From contig CAVPDA010000008.1 of assembly GCA_963702495.1 (NCBI GenBank), positions 1 to 42,332 on the forward strand: 42,332 nucleotides of DNA. The letters run 5' to 3'. The DNA comes from CAVPDA01 sp963702495 (GTDB lineage Bacteria > Pseudomonadota > Gammaproteobacteria > Burkholderiales > Rhodocyclaceae). The position numbers were made by a program, and so were the translations under genes. Below the pieces are notes generated by a model. The model did not search any database. It was given only the letters and a program-made list of their open reading frames with translations, and was not told where the DNA came from. Shown here in pieces: positions 1 through 6,850 of the stretch; position 1 is the first letter of the stretch, and every line of letters starts with the position of its first letter.

Positions 1-32
1 CCCCTTCTTTCTTGATCTGGAAGGAGAGCACC

Positions 33-209
33 ATGACCCACGTTCAAGCCCATGTGTCGCGTTCCACCGCCGTTGCCGCACTGCTTCAGGCACCGGCCGG
101 GCGCACCCGCAAGCTCTGCGCCCTGCTCCTGCCCCCGCCGGTCCGTGCGGCCCAGGCGGCGGGAAGCACCCGGCGGCATGCCGATGCCTCGTGCAGGCGG
201 AGCGCGTGA
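33..209 (+). CDS. Hypothetical protein, 58 aa
   Basis: I do not recognise this small reading frame. It starts with ATG eight bases after a good Shine-Dalgarno sequence (aaggag, 22-27). An upstream TTG in the same frame has no ribosome site. The product is rich in Ala, Arg and Pro, basic toward its C-terminus, and shows no clear domain, signal peptide or membrane helix. Its TGA (207-209) overlaps by one base the ATG of the next gene at 209, so the two are probably translated together. The RBS and the coupling support a real gene. The composition is also typical of chance frames in GC-rich DNA, so I am only moderately sure. Confidence 0.4.
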   Translation: MTHVQAHVSRSTAVAALLQAPAGRTRKLCALLLPPPVRAAQAAGSTRRHADASCRRSA

Positions 210-496
210 TGAGAGCCCGCAAGACGCAGCGTTCCGACGCTTCGGATTCGAGGGCAAAGCGCGCGTTCCTGCGCGAGCAGGCCGCGCGCAGTCCGGCCCT
301 CGCGCTGAAGATCGCGCAGGCGATCCAGGCCGATCCGGCGCTGCTCGATGGCAATGCGAGCGTCGTCGCGTGTCTGGCGCGCCACGAGCGGGCCGCCGCG
401 CTGCTGGCGCAGCTATTCGCCCGACACGGCAAGCGCTACCCGAAGACCCATCGCGCCTTCATCGAGGTGCGCTTCGCGCTGATGACGGGAAAGTGA
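209..496 (+). CDS. Hypothetical protein, 95 aa
   Basis: This is an unrecognised, soluble, strongly basic protein with predicted helices (AALLAQLFARHGKRYPKTHR near residues 63-82). The chosen ATG overlaps the stop of the preceding small frame in a TGATG arrangement. An in-frame GTG at 191 is an alternative start. Residue composition in the second half (Phe, Ile, Tyr and Glu among the Ala and Arg) looks like a genuine protein rather than a shadow frame. It ends ten bases before a strong hairpin at 506-528, which fits the end of a two-gene transcript. No function can be given. Confidence 0.5.
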   Translation: MRARKTQRSDASDSRAKRAFLREQAARSPALALKIAQAIQADPALLDGNASVVACLARHERAAALLAQLFARHGKRYPKTHRAFIEVRFALMTGK

Positions 497-505
497 AGGA
501 CCGGG

Positions 506-528
506 GATCGGGGGCTCAGCCCCCGATC
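506..528. terminator. Hairpin between convergent genes
   Basis: A perfect 9-bp stem (gatcggggg / cccccgatc) with the 5-base loop ctcag lies between the end of the plus-strand gene at 496 and the end of the minus-strand gene whose stop codon is at 516-518. There is only a TT after the stem on the plus strand, so it is not a classical U-tract terminator. Its position between converging genes suggests it limits read-through both ways. Confidence 0.5.
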
Positions 529-716
529 TTCATCCGCTCCAGCGTTCGCTTGAAGAGGCGCTCTTCCGGATCGGATTCCGAGAGATCCCGCAGGGCGTGC
601 TCCAGCCAGGCGTTGTAGTCCTCGACGCTCTTCGGGGCCACGCGCTCCTGCACGAGACCATCGAGAAAGGTGCTCTCGTCACGGGTCAGGCGGATGCGCT
701 TGCCGATTCTGATCAT
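516..716 (-). CDS. Hypothetical protein, 66 aa
   Basis: This is a small, charged, helical protein that I do not recognise. From the ATG at 716 it begins MIRIGKRIRLTRDE and contains a Trp-Leu-Glu segment near residues 40-45 and an acidic-then-basic C-terminus (SESDPEERLFKRTLERMKIGG region). The frame stays open upstream to 968, but that extension is Ser/Arg-rich and looks non-coding, so the internal ATG is preferred. The product resembles in size and charge many uncharacterised accessory proteins or antitoxin-like proteins, but no toxin partner is visible. It converges on the gene ending at 496 across a shared hairpin. Confidence 0.5.
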   Translation of the reverse strand: MIRIGKRIRLTRDESTFLDGLVQERVAPKSVEDYNAWLEHALRDLSESDPEERLFKRTLERMKIGG

Positions 717-1461
717 GGTCAGCGAAAGTCTAGCACTTCGCTGACTGACACCAAGCCGCGTGGGGCCATCACGCCTCCCCAAAAAAGGGGAAGTGACGTG
801 GCCCGCATTTCCAGCAGAACGTACGGCCCGGACTCGCACCCTGTCGGCGGCGCCAAGGCCCGTCCCAAGATCGTGAAAGGACTGACTTTCCCTCGGTCCA
901 ATCGCGGAAACGCTGTGGGGCGAACGGCTAACCGAATGCTGTATCAAGGTTGCTGACCGTGAGGTCAATTGATTGTCCGGCGGCCAGGCATGTCACGTTG
1001 CACGCCTTCGCCATTTCGCTGCCGCAATGCGGCGGCCTCACGTTCCGGTGGGCCACGCGACATGGGCCGCCGGGTCTGAGTTTCGCTCTGTCGCTCACCG
1101 ATTTACCACGCATCGCCGCCCGTATGTCTTTGTCCTGGTGCCGAATGCGCAGATTCGTATCAGTTGTACGAGCAACGATCCATCCGACGATTTGTGAGGC
1201 AGGGCATGAACAGGAACACATCTTTCTGGGGCTGGCAGCTAACTCTCCCCAGGCCAATCCTGTGCATCGTGGAATCCCGGCGGATCGCCTAGAGCAAATG
1301 GACAGCCGCGGCCGCAAACCCCGCCAGATCACCGTCCGAGCGGTCGGCGCCCCCGCCGGAGCCGCGCTCGCGGCATTTGCGCGCCTGCTGATGGCCAGGG
1401 AAACGTGGCGGACCCAGTCTGCTATCCCGCCTAAGGCGGAAGCGGCTAGACTATCTCGGAA
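717..1461. other. 745-bp stretch without a convincing gene
   Basis: Open frames exist on both strands (for example 950-1465 plus and 928-1332 minus). Their composition is Cys/Arg/Ser/His-rich with no recognisable motif, and neither has a ribosome-binding site. A small hairpin (cccc-aaaaaa-gggg) lies near 777-791. I see no RNA gene, insertion-sequence end or repeat. It may be remnant DNA of an older insertion linked to the downstream recombinase. Confidence 0.4.
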
Positions 1462-2982
1462 ATGATTCGGGCAGTCCTCTACCTACGGTCATCAAAGGAT
1501 CGATCCGACGTCTCCATCGATGCCCAGCGTCGTGCTTTGCTCGAACTCGCCAAAGGGCGCGGCATAGCCATCGTCGGTGACGAGTACGCCGATGCCGTGG
1601 AAAGCGGCAAGGATGACGACCGACCAGGCTTCCAGCGGCTGATCCGTGACATTCGCGCACCTGGACGAGCTTGGGACCATATCCTCGTGCTCGACACCGC
1701 CCGCATCGCTCGCCGGCGGGCCCTCGCGATAATCTTCGAAGAGCACGAGTGCAAGCGCCACGGCGTGCGGATCATCTATAAGTCGCTGCCGGAGTCCGAT
1801 CCGATCACAGAGATGCTGCTGAAGTCCATTCTTCAGGCGATGGACGAATGGCATTCGCTCACCAGCCGCGTAAAGGGCCTTGCCGGAATGGCGGAGAATA
1901 TCCGCCAGGGATGGCGTGCCGGCGGCCGTGCTCCCAGGGGCTACCAGCTGCATTTCGAAGAAACTGGGGCAATTCGGGATGGTCAGCCAGTTACGAAATC
2001 GAAACTCGTACCCGGGGACGACGCCCTCCAGGTCCGGGCCTACCTCGGGCACCGTGCGCGCGGCTTAAAGCGCTCGCGCGCCCTGGCACTTGTCGGGGTA
2101 ACCTGGCCAGCCAGCAGCTTGGTCGAAATGGAGCGAAATGCCCTGGTCTACGCCGGGCACACGGTGTGGAATCGATCCGCCGAAAGAACGGACGGCGGCT
2201 ACGCCGGCGGCGAAAAATGGCGGCCGCGCGAAGAATGGGTGATCCAGAAGGAAACCCACGAGGCACTGATCTCCGAGGACGAGGCCGAGCTTATCCTGGC
2301 GGCGATCGCCGAGAGGAAACGCAGTGGGGGGAAGCCAGCCCGACGCGTCTATCTACTCGCCGGCCTGCTGATGGCTCCCGACGGCTCGCCGTGGAATGGC
2401 GATGGCGGCGCTTATCGGCTGGGTAAGGGCGTGCGAATCCAGGCGGACAGCGTCGAGCGTGCCATCGTCGCCCGGGTCGTTGATGACCTTCAGTCTGAAC
2501 CGATGGCTGCAGCAATCGCAATCCATTATCGCGATCTGGCCAAGACGATGGACAAACGACCAAACGAAGCAGCCCCAATGAAGCGTCGGATCGCGGAGAT
2601 AGACATGAAGACATCGCGCTTGGCGGACCTGATGAGCGAGACGAGCGCGCCGAACGCTCTCCTCCGACAGATCGAGGCGCTCGAGGAGGAACGATCAAGC
2701 ATCTCGGGCATGCTCGAATCGATGGAGTCCGATCGCGCTGCGGCCAAAATTTTCCGTGAAATTGGGGCTGCCGACGTCCGCCGTATGCTGCACAGCATCG
2801 TTGACGATATGAATGCAAAGGACCCGGAGGCTCTCCGGGACACATTGCGTCAGGCACTACAAAGCGTCGAACTCTCAGCCGAGAGCTTCGAAGCGGTGAT
2901 CAACTACCGCGTCGGTCCCGCTTCGAAAAGCGGGGAACTGGTGGCGTCCCCACGGGGATTCGAACCCCGGTTACCGCCGTGA
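1462..2982 (+). CDS. Large serine recombinase (site-specific integrase/resolvase family)
   Basis: This 506-aa protein has the layout of large serine recombinases, which integrate or excise DNA through a Ser-DNA covalent intermediate. The resolvase catalytic domain covers about residues 2-150, with the R-x-S active-site motif in YLRSSKDRSD (Ser11 probable nucleophile) and a conserved ARIARR helix. A recombinase domain follows (about 165-260), then a segment where the family usually has a Cys4 zinc ribbon (YLLAGLLMAPDGSPW, about 295-330). The ribbon cysteines are absent here. A charged, coiled-coil-like region follows at about 365-435. The last 13 residues (VASPRGFEPRLPP) are antisense to the 3' end of tRNA-Glu, and its TGA lies inside the 48-bp att repeat. 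No strong RBS precedes the ATG. It lies outside the 9.2 kb element and may belong to an earlier insertion at the same tRNA. Confidence 0.88.
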   Translation: MIRAVLYLRSSKDRSDVSIDAQRRALLELAKGRGIAIVGDEYADAVESGKDDDRPGFQRLIRDIRAPGRAWDHILVLDTARIARRRALAIIFEEHECKRHGVRIIYKSLPESDPITEMLLKSILQAMDEWHSLTSRVKGLAGMAENIRQGWRAGGRAPRGYQLHFEETGAIRDGQPVTKSKLVPGDDALQVRAYLGHRARGLKRSRALALVGVTWPASSLVEMERNALVYAGHTVWNRSAERTDGGYAGGEKWRPREEWVIQKETHEALISEDEAELILAAIAERKRSGGKPARRVYLLAGLLMAPDGSPWNGDGGAYRLGKGVRIQADSVERAIVARVVDDLQSEPMAAAIAIHYRDLAKTMDKRPNEAAPMKRRIAEIDMKTSRLADLMSETSAPNALLRQIEALEEERSSISGMLESMESDRAAAKIFREIGAADVRRMLHSIVDDMNAKDPEALRDTLRQALQSVELSAESFEAVINYRVGPASKSGELVASPRGFEPRLPP

Positions 2983-2989
2983 AAGGGCG
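2942..2989 (+). repeat. Left attachment site: 48-bp copy of the tRNA-Glu 3' end
   Basis: It is identical over 48 bp to 12144-12191. It includes the CCA end, acceptor 3' strand, T arm and anticodon arm 3' side of tRNA-Glu, read on the minus strand. Identity stops at 2990 (c, versus a at 12192). It overlaps the last codons of the serine recombinase. Confidence 0.95.
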
Positions 2990-3069
2990 CGGAATCAGAC
3001 TTCCGCGGATTTCGGCGGACAATCAGCGTGTTTGTATCGTATTGATGCAGCAGTGTTTTATGTACGCCA

Positions 3070-3098
3070 TTGTACGCATTGTAGTCTATAGGTGTATG
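3070..3098 (+). promoter_or_regulatory. Possible integrase promoter
   Basis: A TTGTAC (3070-3075) and TGTATG (3093-3098) are 17 bp apart, about 90 bp before the integrase start. The -35 box lies in a direct repeat, cattgtacg, present twice near 3059-3077, which could instead be a protein-binding site. The -10 match is weak. Confidence 0.3.
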
Positions 3099-3106
3099 CT
3101 CCCGTC

Positions 3107-3128
3107 AGTTTCCGATGAGTTTCCGATG
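3107..3128 (+). repeat. Left arm-type sites: two tandem AGTTTCCGATG
   Basis: Two exact, adjacent 11-bp copies lie 118 bp inside the left att repeat. The same tandem pair, with one mismatch, occurs inside the right end at 12078-12099 in the same orientation. Tyrosine-recombinase attP arms usually hold such short direct repeats for the integrase N-terminal domain. This role is inferred. Confidence 0.65.
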
Positions 3129-3189
3129 GCGAGGTTACCGCCGATTCGGTGCCGAGAACGCCCGGTTTCCGACAAAGGAGTTACCGCCG
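3119..3189 (+). repeat. Composite repeat: GTTTCCGA-N6-RGTTACCGCCG, two copies
   Basis: The copies are at 3119-3143 and 3165-3189, 46 bp apart. The second half (GTTACCGCCG) also matches the anticodon-stem part of the att repeat (2970-2979). The second copy covers the integrase ribosome-binding site (aaaggag, 3174-3180) and its GTG start, so a protein bound here could repress the integrase. Confidence 0.5.
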
Positions 3190-4469
3190 TGCCGCCACGT
3201 CCACGCAGCACCTGGAACATCGAAGCAAACGCATGAAGCTCGGCCCCGCAACACGAACCCTACTGGGTCAAGATCGACCAGGGCATATTTCTCGGGTACT
3301 ACCGCACCGCGACCGGCGGCGGCACATGGTGGGCGCGCAAACTGATACCCGGAACCAAGCGCTACGCGAAGGCCGCACTGGGCATCGCCGACGACATCGC
3401 GACGCCGACGGGCATCGACTGCCTGACCTACTTCGAGGCCGCCGACAGGGCGCGCGGAATCGCCGAGAACCACGCCCGCCAGGAGTCGCCGCACCGATCA
3501 AGCTGCCGACCGTTGCCGATGCTGCGGAGCGCTACATGAAGTGGTTCTGCACCGCGCGCAAGTCGGCGAGCGGAGACTCAGACGTCATCGACACGCACAT
3601 CCTGCCGGAGCTCGGCACCATGCGCCCTGGCGGAACTGCGCACGGCACGCCTGCGCGCATGGCTGGACAAGGTGGCGGCAAGGCACCGCGGCGCAAGCCG
3701 CGCATCCCAAGGGTCGCAGCCGCGCGATGCCGCGCGGCTCCCGCTGACCGACGACAGCAAGCGCGCGCGGCTGGCACGGCGAACCGCATGCTACAACGTC
3801 CTGCGCGCGATCCTGAATCTCGCCTTCAAGCACGGCATGGTCGCGGACGATACCGCCTGGCGCCGCATCAAAGCGTTCCCGCGGCGCCGATGAGCCGTCG
3901 ATGCGGTTCCTGACCGAGGCCGAAGGCGCGGCGGCTGATCAATGCCTGCCGCCCCGACCTGCGCGAGCTGGTGAAAGGCGCGCTATTCACTGGCGCGCGC
4001 TTCGGCGAGCTGGCCGGGCTGCTCGCTGCCGACTTCAACGCCGACACCGGCCTGGTTTTCTTTGCCCCCGGCAAGAGCGGCAAGGCGCGCCATGTGCCGT
4101 TGAATGACCAGGGCGTTGCGTTTTTTCGCACGTGACCGCCGGCAAGCCCGGCCGGCGCCGATATTCACCCGTGCGGACGGTGCGCAGTGGGGCAAAAATC
4201 ACCATGTGCGCGGGCTCGTCGCAGCCTGCGCCGCGGCGGAGATCGAGCCGGCGATCACCTTCCACGAGTTGCGGCATACCTACGCCAGCTTGCTGGCGCA
4301 GGCCGGCGCCGATCTGCTCACCATCAGCAAGCTGCTCGGGCACGCCGATACGCGGGTCACATCGCGCCACTATGCGCACCTGACGGACAAGACGCTATCG
4401 CGAGCGATAAACGCCTTGCTGCCGGGATTCGGGCACGCCGAGGGCGGCACGGTGGAGGCGATCCGGTAG
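3189..4469 (+). pseudogene. Tyrosine recombinase/integrase, disrupted
   Basis: This is a phage-type tyrosine integrase that would insert the element at tRNA-Glu. The chosen start is GTG 3189, nine bases after aaaggag, and the N-terminus reads VPPRPRSTWNIEANA. An in-frame TGA (3234-3236) is followed, still in frame, by EPYWVKIDQGIFLGYYRTAT, a typical integrase N-terminal domain. Reading then shifts near 3484, 3628, 3895, 3928 and 4120. The pieces carry a core-binding domain (PTVADAAERYMKWF onward) and the catalytic domain: Arg in LFTGARFGELAG, HELRHTY (His-x-x-Arg) and LGHADTRVTSRHYAHL with the nucleophilic Tyr. All catalytic residues are present, but one stop and about five frameshifts separate them. 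Either the gene is decayed or this stretch has base-calling errors. Family identity is secure and activity is doubtful. Confidence 0.9.
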
Positions 4470-4481
4470 AGGGCGCGTTCC

Positions 4482-5122
4482 ATGACAGGCAAGAGAACCT
4501 TCGCCCAAGGCGCGCACCCGTCTAACGACCCGACGGGCGAATGGGAACAGATTCCCATACTGGCACGGGACTTGGAACGCCTTGAAGCGATCGTCGGGCG
4601 CCCGTTTGCCGACATCGACCGCGTGCGCGTTATGGCACTGGTCAATGTGGTGCACTCTGTGAGGGTGATAAATATCGCCTGCAACGTGCCTGCCCAAGAC
4701 ATCAAGGCTACCCTTCGCGCCATTGGCGGGCTCGATGCCTCGAAGGTCGCGGACGCCCTCGCCAATGCCGATTGGTACTCAAAGCGGCTGATCGAAGAAT
4801 CACTCCTATGGATTCTCGCGTGTGACTTGCAGGACATGCGGCAAGTGCGCCCTGCCGCGATCCGTGCCGCTGCGCTGCTCGCGGCGCAGGACTTTAAGCA
4901 GGCAGCGGCGGCAGCCCTGGCAAGCGGCACCGGCAGCAGTTTGCCGAAGAGTGCATTGATCTGTGGCGCGAACTCGGGCGAGATGATTTCGCCGCATGGG
5001 CGCGCGATGGCGCGGCGAGCCCGCTCGTTGAATTCGCAACGGCGCTGCTCGCGCTGATCGAGTCACACGACCCCCCCGGATTCTCAACGGTCTCCGATTT
5101 GCTCGGCAAGGTTCTTCGGTAA
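4482..5122 (+). CDS. Hypothetical protein, about 213 aa, with a probable frameshift
   Basis: This unrecognised protein starts 12 bases after the integrase. The first 145 residues look genuine (ILARDLERLEAIVGRPFADI, then LIEESLLWILACDLQDMRQV) and appear all-helical. After about 4920 the annotated frame turns into Ser/Arg-rich noise. The frame one base back continues with a good protein sequence (RQQFAEECIDLWRELGRDDF, then ATALLALIESHDPPGFSTV) to a TAA at 5120-5122. A single missing base near 4920 explains this. Without correction the frame would end at 5057. The gene probably belongs to the integration or early module. No function can be given. Confidence 0.6.
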
Positions 5123-5173
5123 GCCGCGCCAATACTTGGTTTCCGGCTGGTTAGCACGGCAAGGTTTATCCAT

Positions 5174-5440
5174 GTGACATCGCGCCGCGTTCTTCGTAGG
5201 ATGCGTTTGTATTTCTACGGAGGCGCATATGGACCCCACAGCAACGCAACGACATCGGCGGCGCAGCAAGCCGGTTTTAAGCCCGCGGAATTCTGCGCAC
5301 TGGCGCGCATCAGCCGAGCCGCGCTTTACTCTATGCCCGCGGAAATGAAGCCCGCTTCTATCAAGTTTGGACGGGCGCGGATCATCATCGAGTCGCCCCA
5401 CACGTGGTTGGCGCGCATCGCACGGATGCAAGAAGCATGA
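5174..5440 (+). CDS. Small HTH protein, AlpA/excisionase-like
   Basis: The core FKPAEFCALARISRAALYSM followed by a basic wing-like strand (PASIKFGRARIIIESPHTWL) has the layout of AlpA/excisionase-type winged-helix DNA-binding proteins. These regulate integrase or act as directionality factors in phage satellites. The start is uncertain. The open frame begins at GTG 5174, but the best ribosome site (acggagg) precedes ATG 5230, which is in another frame. A one-base indel between 5235 and 5260 would join that start to the HTH. The stop overlaps the next ATG (5437) by 4 nt, opening a long run of coupled genes that ends in the primase. Its position after the integrase fits an AlpA/Xis role. Confidence 0.6.
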   Translation: MTSRRVLRRMRLYFYGGAYGPHSNATTSAAQQAGFKPAEFCALARISRAALYSMPAEMKPASIKFGRARIIIESPHTWLARIARMQEA

Positions 5441-5559
5441 CCCGGCAACGCGACCCCGAGCCGGCCGGCGGCCGGCAACCGACCCCTCGCCCGCGCAAGC
5501 CGCGCGACGAGCCGACCCGGCAACGACCGCGGCGACGTGGCGGAAGGGGCCGGCGATGA
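5437..5559 (+). CDS. Arg/Pro-rich micro-protein, 40 aa
   Basis: This is a tiny, very basic frame (about a third Arg, with much Pro and Gly) that resembles no family I know. On composition alone I would dismiss it. However, its ATG overlaps the stop of the HTH gene by 4 nt (5437-5440) and its own TGA overlaps the next ATG by 4 nt (5556-5559), as at every other junction in this run. It may encode a small nucleic-acid-binding peptide or simply act as a translational relay. An indel may also distort its C-terminal part. Another frame nearby gives DPDRLRKRLYAHK, a protein-like sequence. Confidence 0.35.
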   Translation: MTRQRDPEPAGGRQPTPRPRKPRDEPTRQRPRRRGGRGRR

Positions 5560-5744
5560 CGGACGGACAAGAGAAAGCCGGCGAAGGGCGCAGACCCGGA
5601 CCGGCTCAGAAAACGACTGTACGCGCACAAAGTATAGCACCCTGCTACTGCCAAGCCCGAGGGAACTGCATCACCTGCTACTGGTGGCGCCGGACGATCA
5701 AGCGCGTCCTGGCGCGGCGCCTGACGTGGAGGACGGCGCCATGA
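5556..5744 (+). CDS. Small Cys/Trp protein, 62 aa
   Basis: This unrecognised 62-aa protein has a Gly/Arg-rich first half and a compact cysteine motif (CYCQARGNCITCYWWRR, residues about 30-46) with four Cys in a C-x-C-x6-C-x2-C pattern, followed by a basic tail. Such spacing suggests a small zinc knuckle, though no metal site is proven. Its ATG overlaps the upstream stop (5556-5559) and its TGA overlaps the downstream ATG (5741-5744). That favours a translated gene in the early operon. A nucleic-acid-binding role is a guess. Confidence 0.45.
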   Translation: MTDGQEKAGEGRRPGPAQKTTVRAQSIAPCYCQARGNCITCYWWRRTIKRVLARRLTWRTAP

Positions 5745-6412
5745 CCGACTATCCATCGATCACCGATGCCAGATTGCCCGCGGCATATGAGCACGCGAAG
5801 CAAGCATTGGCGGAGTGCTCCCGCATCGATGAGTGCCAGGACTGGGCAGACAAAGCTGCTGCTATGGCGAGCTACGCCAAGCAATCTGAAGATGAGACGC
5901 TATTCAAATTGGCAACTCGCATTAGATCACGGGCAATCCGGCGGTGCGGGGAGTTGCTAAAACAGCTAGATCCTGCAAAGGGCGGCAGACCGTCTAAGGA
6001 TACTCATACCGCTAACGGTACGAGTTTATCCCGCACTGATGCTGCCACGGAAGCCGGCCTATCGAAACGCCAGAAGGATACAGCCCTGCGCGTTGCTTCG
6101 GTGGAGGAAAAGGACTTCGAGGCACAGGTGGAAAGTGATGATCCTCCCACCGTCACCCGACTAGCGCAGCAAGGAACAGCATCGAAGCCGAAACCGCTCT
6201 ACGACCCAGAGGGGATCAACCCTGCGATTCTTGGCCTAGCCATGGAAGCGCGCGATCAATTGCGTGACCTAGCGAAGTTCGCTGGAAAAAACGACCCCGG
6301 CATGATCGTGAAGGGATTCAAATCGCATGAGATATCCAAGCTGCGCGAATGGGTGCATAGCATTGACAAGTGGTTGGATGTATTCATCGGGCATTTGGGG
6401 GATGCGCCATGA
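5741..6412 (+). CDS. Prophage-type protein of unknown function, 223 aa
   Basis: The protein has an N-terminal helical region with the pattern DWADKAAAMASYAKQSEDE and then LATRIRSRAIRRCGELLKQL. It is followed by a KGGRP segment and a putative HTH-like part (SLSRTDAATEAGLSKRQKDT). This architecture is common in uncharacterised prophage and plasmid proteins encoded near replication genes. The C-terminal 75 residues are helical and Trp-containing. The ATG overlaps the previous stop by 4 nt. The frame also runs open to 5537, but that part is out-of-frame shadow. Base composition is visibly lower in GC than the host genes, as expected for acquired DNA. A DNA-binding or replication-accessory role is plausible. 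Confidence 0.75.
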   Translation: MTDYPSITDARLPAAYEHAKQALAECSRIDECQDWADKAAAMASYAKQSEDETLFKLATRIRSRAIRRCGELLKQLDPAKGGRPSKDTHTANGTSLSRTDAATEAGLSKRQKDTALRVASVEEKDFEAQVESDDPPTVTRLAQQGTASKPKPLYDPEGINPAILGLAMEARDQLRDLAKFAGKNDPGMIVKGFKSHEISKLREWVHSIDKWLDVFIGHLGDAP

Positions 6413-6701
6413 CCACCACCGTCCACCACGACCTGCGCCTGTCCGCCGGCCGGCTGCGCGTCACTGTGACCGAGACGGCCGACAAGGTTTTCATGTCGAT
6501 TACCGGAACCAAGCCGTTGGATGCGAGCTGCGAAAGTTGTCGCGTTTTCTCGGGCCGATCTGCGACCTGTATCACGACGACCCGCGCCCGCTCGAAATCG
6601 CAGGCCAGCACTCTGACTGCAGCGCCACAGTCTGCGGCAGCGGCGCCTATGCTTTCGGCGTCATTGAGCCGGTGCGGGGCGCGAAAGGGGCGGCATCGTG
6701 A
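6409..6701 (+). pseudogene. Hypothetical protein, about 97 aa, single frameshift
   Basis: Reading starts at ATG 6409, overlapping the previous TGA by 4 nt. The first 43 residues (LRLSAGRLRVTVTETADKVF) form a beta-rich start. Near 6535 the sense switches back one base to LSRFLGPICDLYHDDPRPLE, ending at TGA 6699-6701. That stop overlaps the next start GTG 6698. Because both ends fit the 4-nt overlap pattern only if the frameshift is corrected, the joined version is probably the true gene. The uncorrected frame would run to 6738 with a Ser/Ala/Arg-rich tail. The second half has four Cys/His-type residues. Function unknown. Confidence 0.5.
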
Positions 6702-6850
6702 TAACGAATGCAGAATTCATGCGTACCGCATTCCGTGACCTGCCCGACGGCGCATCCCCCTGGCTGGCCGGCAAGCCCCTGCCCCACGGCTGCCCTGCGA
6801 TGCAACGCGGGTGGATCGACGCACGTGGCCACCAGGAGCCGCCGCGATGA
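6698..6850 (+). CDS. Hypothetical protein, 50 aa
   Basis: This short frame begins with GTG at 6698, overlapping the preceding TGA, and ends with TGA 6848-6850, overlapping the ATG of the primase gene at 6847. The sequence is compact and looks real (AEFMRTAFRDLPDGASPWLA, then PHGCPAMQRGWIDARGH). Many phage and satellite genomes have similar tiny conserved frames directly before the primase. I know no function for it. Confidence 0.5.
   Translation: MITNAEFMRTAFRDLPDGASPWLAGKPLPHGCPAMQRGWIDARGHQEPPR

Noticed and set aside
928..1465. Possible genes in the gap before the serine recombinase
   Set aside because: No RBS, no motif and biased composition on both strands.
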